From: Xiphophorus maculatus
Lineage: Eukaryota; Chordata; Actinopteri; Cyprinodontiformes; Poeciliidae
Direction: 5' to 3'
Assembly: GCF_002775205.1 (NCBI RefSeq)
Contig: NC_036446.1
Span: forward strand, 12,648,565 to 12,712,564
DNA: 64,000 nt
A model generated the notes under the pieces. The model worked only from the letters and a program-made list of their open reading frames with translations, was not told the origin of the DNA and ran no database searches. Within the stretch, counting starts at the first letter, position 1. Each line of letters opens with the position of its first letter. The translations under genes and the position numbers were made by a program. Positions 36,525 through 47,774 of the stretch are shown here, piece by piece.

Positions 36525-36913
36525 TTAAACAGAAAACATGGCAGCAATGCTGTTGTTTCTATAAGCTACGAACATGAGACAGAAAATAACAGTGACAGCA
36601 ACAGGACCAGCAGGGGGCGTACTGGCACTGCTGGTCCTGTTGCAGTAGTCGCCCTGGCAACAGCTAAACTGTTCTGCATCTAATAGATCCATCTCCTGCT
36701 GAATTCACTGTGAAGATGAAAATAAAGTTATGTTGTCAGTAACATGTTTGTTTCTGGTCTTAGCAGGATAAATACTCATTATGTAAAAACATGATATTCT
36801 CTTTCCTGATACTGTGATGCAGGAGTTTTCATTCCCTTCACAGTTGAGGGATTTCATGCAGTTTTCTCCTTCACAGCTGAAGAACTTTTTTCCATTTGGG
36901 TTGAACTTCTAGT
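36525..36913 (-). pseudogene. Inverted LU second-domain pseudogene, unit 6
   Basis: Relic exons 4 and 5 with the shared defects and the GAATTC border marker of units 5-7. Confidence 0.75.
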
Positions 36914-38745
36914 CTAAAGAACTGCAGAATCATAACATTTTTTTCTTCAAAGCTCTCACTTTTTTTATTGTCACCAGCTCCTTTCACCCAAAATATCTGC
37001 ATAGGTATGGAGCTAAATTGGGACCACAAAGGTTCTTCAGAAGAAAAAATATTGAAACTGGGAAAAACGTTTGAAATTAAAAAATAACATTTGAAACTAA
37101 GAACATGTTCAAAACTACTTTTCAGATTTAAGATATTTTTGAGCTTCAGATATGTCCATTTTTTCAGATTCAAACTTCTGGCCCTGTTTTGGCCTGGGTG
37201 GCTGGACCTCGGATGACAAGGACATGGACTCATGACTGACAGCTGGACAACTGCAGTCATTGTGTTTGAATCTGTAAAAAATAATAATAATAAATCTCTG
37301 GAATCAAAAAAACCTTTAAATCTGAAAAGTAGTTTGGAGTATTTCTGTCAGGTTCAAATCTTTTTCTCCTATTGAACAAACTTTATGGCCCCAATTTAAC
37401 TTCAAATTAGAATCACGTGGATGCTAACAGTGGAGCATAGCTTATGATTTTGAAGCTTACGAAGACTAGTGAGATTTGTTGAGTATCAGTGACGTTAACG
37501 TCTGATGAACACGGCCTTTAAGATTCAGGTCACATTTGAAAAGATCGGATACGAATCAAATACACAAGTTGCCTGGGTCGCTTTCGAAAAAATGCGACCT
37601 GTATTCAGAATATCAGCTATAGGTCGCATTACAGCAAAAAAAAAAAAACAGGAAGTGGAAACTGCAGTGCTTATGATAAGCGTAATATGCTTCACTTAGC
37701 TCCTTGATATGAAAAATAGGAAGTTGAATTTTGGGTTTAAATTCAAGTTCCTATCGCTATGCAAACCCTCCACACCTTCTGACCTCCTGTATGCAAAAAT
37801 CTACATATAATTGCTTTGAATTATACTATTATACTCAATAGCAATCATTGCATGTACACATGCACATAATCACACAAAGAACCGTTGTTCACTTGGAGTT
37901 TTCAGGATTTCAACCGGTGATTGTTTTAACTGCAGTTAAATATGAACAAACTGTCTTCAAAAATTCAATAAAGTTCACAGTTTCCTAACGTTGAAGTCCA
38001 GAATGAACGTGTTCAAAGCATCCAAGTTTATAGAAAGCCATCAAGCTCACATATACATAAAATATGACTTTTAGCACCTAAACAGCTCTTTATCTGTGAG
38101 CGGCACATGTGGTTTTTGTGTTCAACGTCTGCAGGCTGTTCTTGAGAAAACATCTCAACTCATTATCGTTTCTTCCCGTGTGAAGAACTACAGCTAAGCT
38201 CCCTCAGCACATTCAGGCTAGCTTGGCTCCGCTTAACCGATCCTAGGAAGACGCCGCTGACCGCAGTACCAGGACAGGCCTGCGCTGTGCTCGGTAAGTG
38301 CTTGGAAAGAAACATTTCTTCAGTTAAACAGGCGTTTGAAGCAGCTACCGCGTAAAGGCGGGCTGCTTTTATAGCTACTTTGTTTTAATTAACGGAGCAA
38401 CTAGCATTTGTGTTGGCTAAGCTAACGCGTTAAGGCGGGCTTGGGCACTTTTAATATTTTTTGCTGCAATAATTAAATACTCAGACTTATAAAAAACAAT
38501 CTAGACAAACATCAAGGATTTTACCAGATAATTATTTTTTTGAGAAGAGCTCATATCATACAGCATTTTCCTTGTATTCAATTAGAGCGCTGTGATTGGA
38601 TAAAAAAATGGCCTGTTTTTCATTGTGCTTCTTTTTGCATCCACTACAAATCTGCCAGTCACAAACAGGAGGATCTGCTTATTTAGGGGAGGTGTAAAAC
38701 TGGGAGTAGATCCCCTCCAAGGAAATCCTGTGATCCACCAGCAAA

Positions 38746-40124
38746 ATGTTCCTCTTCACTTTGGTGCTGGTGGTGCTGTTTCTACCGGAAGGCAAGTTTT
38801 TGATTACGATTAATATTATCCTAACATTGCATTATTTAGTGTGATTTCATTATATTTAGATTTTCTCCCATTAAAAATTACAATAATAATCTCTTTTCTA
38901 CTTTTCTTGTTAAACTTTCAAACTTTTTCTTTCCCCTCTCTATTTTGTGCTGATGTGATTCAGCCATTTTGTCTTGGTTAAGAAAAGGATTTTGGCATTT
39001 AGAAATAATTTTATATAATAGTTTCCTTCATACTTTTGTTGACAATAATTGTTCATTTTCTCTTTGTTTTAATTAGCTGACAACCTGAAATGTAAATGTG
39101 AACCTGGCCAATATGGAACTTGCGCTAAGGAAATAACTGAATGTCCCTCAAAGTACGATTGTTGTTCAGTAACATCACAACTCTATTATTTAGGTACGTA
39201 TTTGTGAGGTTTCCTGTTGATGATTCTTAGTTTGGGAACTCATCAGTTTAAAATTTGTGTTCTTTAATTACAGGTGGTGCAAAGTCTAAGCGGAACTCCA
39301 AAGATTGCATTATGTCTGAACTGTGTGTTAATTACTCTATCAGCTATGGAGCTTACAGAATTGTACAAAACACCAAGTGCTGCAGTGAAGATCTCTGCAA
39401 CGCCCAGATTAACTACACAAAACTTGGTAATTAATTCATTGATTATGTTTTTCAATACTTTGCACAATTTGAATTTGCAGTGCTCACAAACGTTTTTTAA
39501 CTAACTATAGATTTGGATTAAAAAACAGAATACACTTAGTTTTGTAATTCCAGCTTCATATACATGTTTTAGGAGAAACAAGTTGGTGACAAAAAATTAA
39601 AGCTTTTAAGAAAAAATTATAATAATTCTTAATTTCTTTTAAACTGAATAACTATCTCTGTATTTTAGTCTCCACTCCAAATAGAAAAAAGTGCTTCAGC
39701 TGTGATGAAGAAAACTGCATGAAAACCCTTAAATGTGCACGGGATGAAAACTACTGCGTTGATGTAAAAGGTAAGAGGCCAACATGTTTGCATGCTTCAT
39801 ATTTATCATCACAAGAACATTAAGACCAGATCCAAATGTGTTACTTGCATCATAACTATTTTCATTTTCACAGGATATACACAAGGAGAACGTTTCATGA
39901 TGAAGGGATGTGCCTCTAAGTCGGTGTGCTCAGATAATTTTTCTTTAGTGATGAGTCAGTTAACTTCACGGCCCCCTGTAGCAAAGATTAGCTGCTGCCG
40001 GGGCAACTACTGCAACAGCGCTAGCAGCACCATCAGCCCAGGAAGCAAAAGCAGCGCCAGCAGCACCAGTCCCACCCTGCTGCTCCTGTTGGTGCCTCTG
40101 TTGTTTTCTATCTTATTTTCTTAG
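38746..40124 (+). CDS. LU7: two-domain Ly6/uPAR GPI-type surface protein (beta-type mosaic), last gene of the array
   Basis: Exons 38746-38791, 39077-39193, 39274-39426, 39669-39770 and 39874-40124 give 222 residues. Exons 2-4 and most of exon 5 match the beta genes LU2 and LU5. The signal peptide (LVLVVLF) matches LU6, and the C-terminus (SILFS, against SNLFS in beta) matches the gamma genes. The gene is therefore a patchwork most easily explained by gene conversion or unequal exchange between units. A probable untranslated exon ends at 38293. Beyond its unit the array stops at 43151. Confidence 0.88.
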
Positions 40125-42002
40125 CTCACAGAAGCTACTGAATTGCTGCCATGTTTTCTTTTTAATCACAATTCATTTTATAAACCTGTTCTTTTTAATT
40201 GATTCTATAGCTTGGTTAGCTAAGCAGCATGTTATAATCAACAACATCCTCTATACTTTGTTGTTCTATACTAAAATAATCTTCCTCAATAAACACAATT
40301 TTTTTTAATTCTGGGTCCAGTACCGATCTGATTCTAAATGTTTAGTTTTGAAAAAATAAAATGACTTGATGTTATAGATGTGGAATAAACATGTTTCATT
40401 TTCTTTGATTTAATATTAAAACTTGTTTTAATCAAAGTTAAAAGCTTTCAGAGCCCAAGATTGTAGAGTTTGAATGGAAAACTAACCAACATGAATGTAA
40501 AACTCAACCTGGAGAGACTCAGAGAGAAAGTAGCTGTCTTACTTTCTTAGCTGGTAGAAATAATTGTATTGCTACCAGGTTTTCTTTTTATGCATAATTC
40601 ATTTAATAAATCTGTTTTTTTCTTTTCATTGATTCTCTATAAATTCACTAAGATAAGACCAAGCAAAATTCTGTAAACATCCTCAATACTTCACTGCTGT
40701 TGTTCTCTAAAAACAAATCCTGCTGAATAAATGCATTAAAAAATAATTCTGTGTACTTTTCTGATTCTAAATGTTTATTTTTTGAAACTGATGCAACTGA
40801 GGAAGATTGACTGAAATGATTTAAAAACATGAACTGAAAGGCTGGGGGTAAAAGGAGAGAGGGAATAAAATTAGGTGTGAGTGAAGGATTTTTTTAAGAT
40901 AACTGAATGGCTGTTGCCACATGAATAATTTGCTTTGTCAAAAAATGCGTCCCTCCTCAAACATGAAGAAATAAAGAGTTAAGAGTGAAATAGCTTTTTC
41001 TACATAATCACCTGTTCTCTGAGCTAAAGGTATGAGTTTCATACCAACAGGACAATATTTGGGGAATATCGTCCAGCTTTAACCTTTTACAATCTAAAAC
41101 TCTCACCACTTTCAAATACATAATGTTTTACATTTACTCAATTTAAATAGATTAATTTATCAAACATGTTTTATCCAAATGTTCAGAGGATCTTTGGACA
41201 CTAATCCTGTCATTAGTGCATAAGTCCTCTATTTGTGCCAGACATAATCTAATTCAATGCAAACTTGTTTATTGCACTTATTATATAAACACGTCTGGCC
41301 AAGTTTTACACCAACGTTTCTCCTGCCTGTGATAGAGGCCAACATTCTCCAGGCAAGTTGATCCACACTATCTGGCTTTGTCCTCAGCTTATTGGTCCAA
41401 AGCTTCTGATGATGCACATTTATTTAATTTTGAAGCATTTTATGTTAAAATGTGTAAAAACTATTATCATTTTCTGTTTGATCTCTTTAATTAAACAGAA
41501 TATTGAATAACTTGCTGTTTCTATACGTTTTGGTTAATTCAAGGTTCAAACTACTAACCTTGAGCTATCAAGGTTAGTAGTTTGTTATAAACAACCAGAC
41601 TACATGGCAAGATGTAATCATGGAACTCTGCTAATAAATATTCAAACTATATCAGTTTTTCCTGTAAAATCAGATCGTTTTGTTATTTTGGGGATCAAAC
41701 AGATTATTTGTGCTTAAAGTCACAAATGTCTTGAAATGGCTCTTGGCTCACACCTCTGCTTTATTCTCTAACTGCAGCAAAGTGCTGGAAACTGGTTTCA
41801 CTGGACACAAGATTTCCTCTTCTGCAAGACTAAAGGACCAACAATGAATCATGTTCATTTAAAAATCTGTGAGCTGTAATCATCAGTCTTTAAAATTAAA
41901 GCATAAAATGCACTGTGATGAACCTTGGTGTAAATTCAAACTGGAAGATGCTTTTCTTTTCATCTGCTCAGTCAATCACCTCATCATGCGCCTCCTTCCC
42001 AT

Positions 42003-42082
42003 CTACGCCGATCTCGTCTGGGTCGGGCCTGGTTAATACTTGAATGGTAGACTGCCTGGGAATACCAGGTGCTGGAAGCTTT
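42003..42082 (+). pseudogene. 5S rRNA pseudogene, unit 7
   Basis: Same truncated 5S copy with the GGTAGAC variant of unit 6. Confidence 0.85.
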
Positions 42083-42095
42083 TACTGGCTCTTTT

Positions 42096-42410
42096 ACTAA
42101 AATGTGAAAGATGATACTAAAGCAAAAATGTATCACAGCAGAGGTAAGAATACATGTAGAAGTGGTCAGTGGTGAGTTAAACAGTGTGAAAATGCAAAAG
42201 TCTTTAGTGCCCCCTGGTGGTGGCAAAAGCACCTGATATAGTAATACCAGGTGCGGTAAGATGTAGCCACCACCAGGGGGCACTAACAACTCTTTAACTC
42301 CACATTTTCACACTTTATAAATTCGGCACAGATCAAAAACTTCTGCGTTTATTCATACCTCTGACACATGTTGCTTCAATGTTATCTTTCACAAAATATA
42401 TTTTTGCTAA
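42096..42410. repeat. Foldback repeat with paired CTCF-like motifs, unit 7
   Basis: Same foldback. The right motif is the exact CCACCAGGGGGCA core. Confidence 0.7.
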
Positions 42411-42517
42411 TAAACATTTAGAATCAGATTTTTTATATATATATTTTGGTTTTTGTTTACTAAATTTATAGAGAATCAGCTCAAAGAAAAAGAGCAGACT
42501 TATTAAATGAAATTTGC

Positions 42518-42906
42518 TTAAACAGAAAACATGGCAGCAATGCTGTTGTTTCTATAAGCTACGAACATGAGACAGAAAATAACAGTGACAGCAACTGGAC
42601 CAGCAGGGGGCGTACTGGCACTGCTGGTCCTGTTGCAGTAGTCGCCCTGGCAACAGCTAAACTGTTCTGCATCTAATAGATCCATCTCCTGCTGAATTCA
42701 CTGTGAAGATGAAAATAAAGTTATGTTGTCAGTAACATGTTTGTTTCTGGTCTTAGCAGGATAAATACTCATTATGTAAAAACATGATATTCTCTTTCCT
42801 GATACTGTGATGCAGGAGTTTTCATTCCCTTCACAGTTGAGGGATTTCATGCAGTTTTCTCCTTCACAGCTGAAGAACTTTTTTCCATTTGGGTTGAACT
42901 TCTAGT
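42518..42906 (-). pseudogene. Inverted LU second-domain pseudogene, unit 7
   Basis: Relic exons 4 and 5 with the shared defects. This is the last recognisable LU sequence before the array edge at 43151. Confidence 0.75.
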
Positions 42907-43151
42907 CTAAAGAACTGCAGAATCATAACATTTTTTTCTTCAAAGCTCTCACTTTTTTTATTGTCACCAGCTTGTTTCACCCAAAATATCTGCATAGGTA
43001 TGGACCTAAATTGGGACCGCAAAGGTTCTTCAGAAGAAAAAATATTGAAACTGGGAAAAACGTTTGAAATTAAAAAATAACATTTGAAACTAAGAAAATA
43101 TTCAAAACTACTTTTTAGATTTAAGATATTTTTGAGCTTCAGATATGTCCA

Positions 43152-43830
43152 AGGGCCTTTCTTCTGTTCACAGCTTGTTCTCAAATTACTTGACAACACT
43201 CAGATTATTTGTGTCCATTTTCTCTATTTGTTCTGATCTGGTTTTTGTGGATACTGGATTTTGTTTGGGGGGGAAATGGACCATCCCCATATGCTGTCTC
43301 CCATCCAAGTACTAACCAGGTCCGACCCTGGTCAGTTTCCGAGATCAGACGTGTTCAGGGTGGTATGGCCGTAAACGATGAACCAACAGCCACACAATTT
43401 GTCTGTCACAAAGCAGCGATAGAAATGTGCTTTGATAAATGGTTGTTTCTTTTGATTATCTTCATCACGTAATCTTGGGTCAAAGCTGAATCGGTACATA
43501 CACGTGTATGTACATACATGTATGTGTATGTACCGATGCCACATGTGGTTAAAATGCCTAAAATAATGAAACAGTTTGGGCTAAGCTGCTCCATTTTAAA
43601 CTACACGCGGAACTAAACACTATAGACCAGGTGCAGAAATTCAACACGTGAATATTTTCTAAATTACTTCCGATGTACCTTTTGCTAGACAGACTAAACC
43701 TTTATGGTGTGAGCAAATAATTGCAAAATATAGACAAAAATATGAAAAACAATGTAAGGGAACCGCACCAAAATAAACATCTGGGCACAAGCACAACATA
43801 TTTTTCAGGAAATAAACAGCAGTGAGCTTT
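43152..43830. other. Array edge and start of the intergenic region
   Basis: Unit similarity stops at 43151. About 60 bases of unrelated sequence follow, then TGTCCATTTT recurs at about 43212 and similarity fades. The stretch holds the reverse 5S pseudogene and a hairpin at 43491-43536 (13-bp stem TCGGTACATACAC, 20-base loop). No protein gene seen. Confidence 0.6.
43294..43376 (-). pseudogene. 5S rRNA pseudogene outside the array, reverse strand
   Basis: On the minus strand this reads TTACGGCCATACCACCCTGA, then TCTGATCTCGGAA, AGGGTCGGACCTGGTTAGTA and CTTGGATGGGAGAC. It keeps the 5' end and the middle of 5S rRNA that the array copies lack, but has lost about 10 bases near the start and the normal 3' end after GGGAGAC. 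It is not a plain copy of the array's 5S. Confidence 0.85.
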
Positions 43831-43990
43831 TACCCACCAGCAGGGGGCACTAACCACTTTTACTCTGCATTTTCACACTTCTCTTAGCTAAGCATGCACA
43901 AAACACACTCACACACACACACACACCGATAAATTACACATACTTCTGGCACATTTTGCTTCTCTGTCATCTTTCATTCACCAACATTTT
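43830..43990. repeat. Diverged single arm of the array foldback repeat
   Basis: Matches the right arm of the foldback: CCAGCAGGGGGCACTAAC, GCATTTTCACACTT, TCTGGCACATTTTGCTTC and GTCATCTTTCA appear in the same order. The CTCF-like core is at 43837-43849. A CA microsatellite (about 43905-43926) is inserted. An older relic than the array copies. Confidence 0.7.
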
Positions 43991-45160
43991 TAAGATGCTG
44001 TAAACCGAGTTATGTCTTCCACCAAGCCAGCAGACCTCATCGTGGCATTCCCTCTCTCATAAAAGAAAGGCCATGAGAAAATCTTCAACTTTTAACTATT
44101 TAAATGAATAATTGTTTTAACTCCATTTGCATCAAACAGTTTTTAAGAACTGAAATATGGAAGTTCACTGTTCCTTGCACGTCTGTCACTTCCGTAACAG
44201 CAGGTGTGAGCAGACAAAACATTCCCGGGGGAAATAAGCAGGAGTGAAGGCTTTTAGGGCCTAAAAGATGCCAGCCAGAGAGGGGAGTGGCTGTCTGCTG
44301 TAAAAAATCAATGGGTGCACTGTGCACCCACTTATCAGCCGTGACTGATAGTTTTTCGAGAACAATCTAAAACACGACTTAATCAGTTGATAAATAGCCT
44401 TTTTCCCCAATTTCACATTGTTTCTGAACTGCTCGAGCTTTGTTCTTTAGAGCAGGAATGCTCAATACGTCGATCCGGGAAGGTTTAGAGTCGGTCTCGG
44501 CATCAGGTGACAAACTGGACACCGCCAGGACGCTGAGAGCAGCACGTCCACCTCTGACCCGCTTAACGAAACGTTCATAACTTTATTAAAGAACAACGAC
44601 AACAACAACAAAAATCAACAAAACGTGTTCAAATTAATGACCCGACAAAAATAATAATCTCAGTAATTATTGTGTCAACAAGGTGTTGCACGTGCAGAGG
44701 GGGCAAAAGGGGCTTGAACTCCTGCCCCTTCATCCTTGATGCCTCTAGTGTCCTTTTTTATCTGTATGTCAGAAGGCCTGCTTGTGTCCCTCAGCAATAA
44801 TATTTAGGTAAATATAATAATTTAGCTAAATAAACTAGTCTGGCTGCCTTCAGTCTAATGACTCTCAGTTTCTCTGCCTCCATGTTGTTCAGAACCGGAT
44901 CCATTCGGAGGAGGAGGGCGGATCTGTGCCCTCTAACTATCAAATTATGGGCAAGAATATTTTTTCATACACTGGTTTGTGAATAAAAACGTAGGTCTGA
45001 TGTTGACGTTAGAAAAACTGTTTCTATTTTCGTAATTGTCCTTGCAGTAGTGGAGAAAAAACCCGCCTCGCCCCTAAACACAGAAATGCTTCGGCTGCAG
45101 AGAAACTTCTGACTTTAACTTAATTATTCTGCTAAAGGCCCGGTTCACTACAGGCAGTCT
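43991..45160. other. Intergenic DNA, nothing recognised
   Basis: No gene, RNA or full mobile element seen. Sequence near 44455 (GGAATGCTCAATACGTCGATC) has the look of a dispersed teleost repeat end. Confidence 0.4.
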
Positions 45161-45172
45161 GAGTTCCAGGTA

Positions 45173-45202
45173 GATTCCAGGTAGATTCCAGGTAGATTCC
45201 AG
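45173..45202. repeat. Short 12-bp tandem repeat
   Basis: About three tandem copies of ATTCCAGGTAG(A/T)-type units. Confidence 0.8.
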
Positions 45203-45399
45203 AGATGAACAAAGCAGTGGCTGTTCATGCAGGGCCGGCCCAAGGTAATATAGGGCCAGAAACTCCCCGCCCTCTGAAACCCTTAATAAGAATCTCAGCG
45301 TCACTAACATGTTTAAATATACATATATGTATATATACTGTATATCCTAAATATATATATACATAATTTTGTACAATTATGTCATAATTTGTAAAAAAT

Positions 45400-45401
<2 letters not shown>

Positions 45402-45476
<75 letters not shown>
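45402..45476. repeat. (AT)n microsatellite
   Basis: An uninterrupted AT dinucleotide run of about 72 bases, preceded by shorter AT-rich runs from about 45317. Confidence 0.97.
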
Positions 45477-45477
<1 letters not shown>

Positions 45478-46589
45478 CTGAAGAATTTAGTTTTAAGAAA
45501 TTTTAAAACTGAATTTGTTCTGGGAAAGTACCATAGTAACGAATGTATTGTTTTATTTACTCATTATTTAGTACAAATACTCTTTTTTCATTTCAGGTAT
45601 TTTTAATGTTAAAGTTTTGTTAATGTTGTCTATTTATCTTGTCCAGTTTTCTGAGCAGTGCTAGAAATGCGCTGCGATTCTAGCCGGTTCTCATTTTGAG
45701 ACCAAAAATAAGTCTGGCAGATTTAGATATGTCATTATTTTACATTCAACCAAGAAGATGGAAACTAAAGACAATTTTGGACAGAAAACTATTGAACTTT
45801 TTAATTTACTTTCATTCCAAAAATGGCATGAAGAAAAATAAATATTCACACCCTTCTCAAAAATCAATGGAAAAGTTTTTACTGGCATTTCAGCAGTCAG
45901 TCTCATGGTTTCTGAGTTGCATGTTTTCACAGGTGTGGAATAAAAACTGTCTCTCTTGCTCCTGAGCACCTGCTCTTCTGACAAAAATCACTGAGTTCAT
46001 TGTGTTTTTTTGTCAGTTTCATAAGCCTGATAGTCAGGTGACAGAGCCATAAAAAGGAAGAGAAAGTGTACAAGCAGTCAGCATGTTCTCTGTGGTTTGC
46101 AGTGATTATTACTGCAAAATGACTATTGAATAAAAGTCATAACCATGTGAGCTTAGATAAAATGAAAGAAAAAAATTAACTTTGTAACCATCTGCCTATT
46201 AACCAATGATAAAAAATATGCAACGAAATGACCAAAGAAATGAGCCGAAAACTGCTGTATTTGTGGCTACATCAGCTTAGCACAATTCAAATTGTTGTTC
46301 TTTAAATTGCATTTAACACTTTTTTAAAAAAAATGTATTTAACTTCAAATCAAGGTATGTCGTTTTTGACTGGCCCGTTTCATTAATTTATTTTTAATTA
46401 TTCTGTTGAACCATATTTCAAAAGCGATGTCTGCTTTTCATTGGTTCATCTTCATTAATTCCGTATTATTATTATTATTACTTTCATTAATTTAAAATTA
46501 CTTCAGTAACCATTGTGGGTCATTAAAAGAGGGGCATCAACAATTTTGTTCTCATGTGTAAATTTTGTTTGTTTTTTATTGCACAAGGC

Positions 46590-46965
46590 TTTGAGACACT
46601 TGTCAGGAAATCAAGCTAAATCAAGCAGAGACTGCAGTTTTGCTTATTGACCAATTAGGTTTAAATTTAGTCTCACCTGACCGGATGACTTTCTTCCACA
46701 TGTTCACTGTCCCTTACAGCTTGCAAGCGACTTATTTGACTTTCTTCTTCCTACTTCTTTATGTAGTGAATGACTAACAATGTCTTGAGATTCTGAGCTG
46801 TGAATTTCCATGTATCTAAAAATATTCCTGGCATCAAATAGTTCTTAATTCCAGCTGGTTGCACAGTTTTTTTTTATTCAGTGGATTTAGGGGGGAAAGA
46901 GGTGAATGCAAATGCACACCACACCTTTCACATTTTTATTTTGTAAAAGGAATATAAATATCCTT
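46590..46965. repeat. Decayed Tc1/mariner-like element
   Basis: Blocks resemble the reverse strand of fish Tc1 transposons: TTCTTCCACATGTTCACTGT, then AATGCAAATGCACACCACAC and CACATTTTTATTTTGTAAAA in the expected order. Heavily diverged and internally shortened, with no open frame. Confidence 0.55.
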
Positions 46966-47414
46966 TAATTGCCACATCGTGGGTAAATTCAAAAGTAAAT
47001 ACAAGCATGCATATTCAAACTAAGGTATGAAATATAAAGACAGAAAAGAAGAATAAGAGAATTTACATCACAAGAAAAATAACACTATATTGTTATTACA
47101 AAGACAATACTCCAATTAAAAGAAATGTGCAACTGAGTAGGGACTTTAAAAAAAAAATACTAAATGTTCTTAAAAATCAACTGGGAAAAATGCTAATAGA
47201 GCAGTGAAGTGAACACATCAAACATTTTGGCACCATGATTTCCCCCTGTTTTTCACAGCTACATGCTACTTTATGTTGCTTTAAAGTCGGGGGTTATAGC
47301 AAAGTATTAAAAAAAATTTTGAATAGTGAAAAAATTTGCAAAGAATTGTACGTTTATGAAGGTTTATGCCTGGTTTTCATAACCAGACATAAAAACTACT
47401 GATGGTTGATTTTT

Positions 47415-47429
47415 GGCGCCCTCTGGTGG
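47415..47429 (-). promoter_or_regulatory. CTCF-like motif between the LU array and ctsb
   Basis: The minus strand reads CCACCAGAGGGCGCC, a full match to the CTCF core consensus. It lies about 360 bases before the presumed ctsb first exon. Motif match only; binding is inferred. Confidence 0.55.
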
Positions 47430-47624
47430 TTAAATCCAAGTTGTTCGGATAGATTGAGAAAAGCCGACTTTGGTCAATTTTACATATTTCTATTTCATTA
47501 CCAAGATAAAGATTCACGTTATTGTTTAACGTCCGTTAAATCAGCGAGGATGACAAGAACAATGAAGGGAACCTCATTTCATTTTAAAGCGGAAGGAGCG
47601 GAAAGCCACAGTTAGTCAGCAGGA

Positions 47625-47660
47625 TCACATGAGCTCCGTTCATGTGACCGATTCACGTGT
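47625..47660 (+). promoter_or_regulatory. Cluster of CLEAR/E-box-like sites in the ctsb promoter
   Basis: Three E-boxes within 36 bases: TCACATGA (47625), TCATGTGACC (47640) and TCACGTGT (47653). TFEB/TFE3 bind CLEAR elements (GTCACGTGAC and close variants) in lysosomal gene promoters, and cathepsin B is a known member of that network. An AT-rich AATAAATAAG follows at about 47668. Confidence 0.5.
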
Positions 47661-47679
47661 TCACAGCAATAAATAAGAC

Positions 47680-47774
47680 CAGACCAGCCGTAAAACAGCA
47701 GGCAGAGACTGGAGGGTCGAACTGGGCCGACCCGCAGAGTAAGGTGACACCAAAAACCCATCAATAAGCGACAG
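47680..47774 (+). other. ctsb: Probable untranslated first exon of ctsb
   Basis: Donor GCGACAG|GTAGGT at 47774/47775 ends a GC-richer stretch downstream of the E-box cluster. Vertebrate ctsb genes have a 5' untranslated exon, and the coding exon at 50882 starts only one base before ATG, so one is required. The transcription start is a guess. Confidence 0.5.

Larger units (their letters stand above)
1..43151. repeat. Tandem array of seven ~6-kb LU-gene units
   Basis: Seven head-to-tail units, delimited here at the shared motif TGTCCATTTT: unit 1 1-3552 (cut by the window start), unit 2 3553-9524, unit 3 9525-18114, unit 4 18115-25167, unit 5 25168-31160, unit 6 31161-37158, unit 7 37159-43151. 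Units are 5.97-6.00 kb once the hAT insertion in unit 3 and the solo LTR in unit 4 are removed. Spacer and intron sequence is nearly identical between units by eye. Units 1 and 4 share private markers, as do units 2 and 5, and the genes of units 3 and 6. The array ends abruptly at 43151 and must continue to the left of the window. Confidence 0.97.

Noticed and set aside
1-43151. CRISPR-like or satellite array
   Set aside because: The period is 6 kb and each unit contains a spliced gene; this is a segmental tandem duplication.
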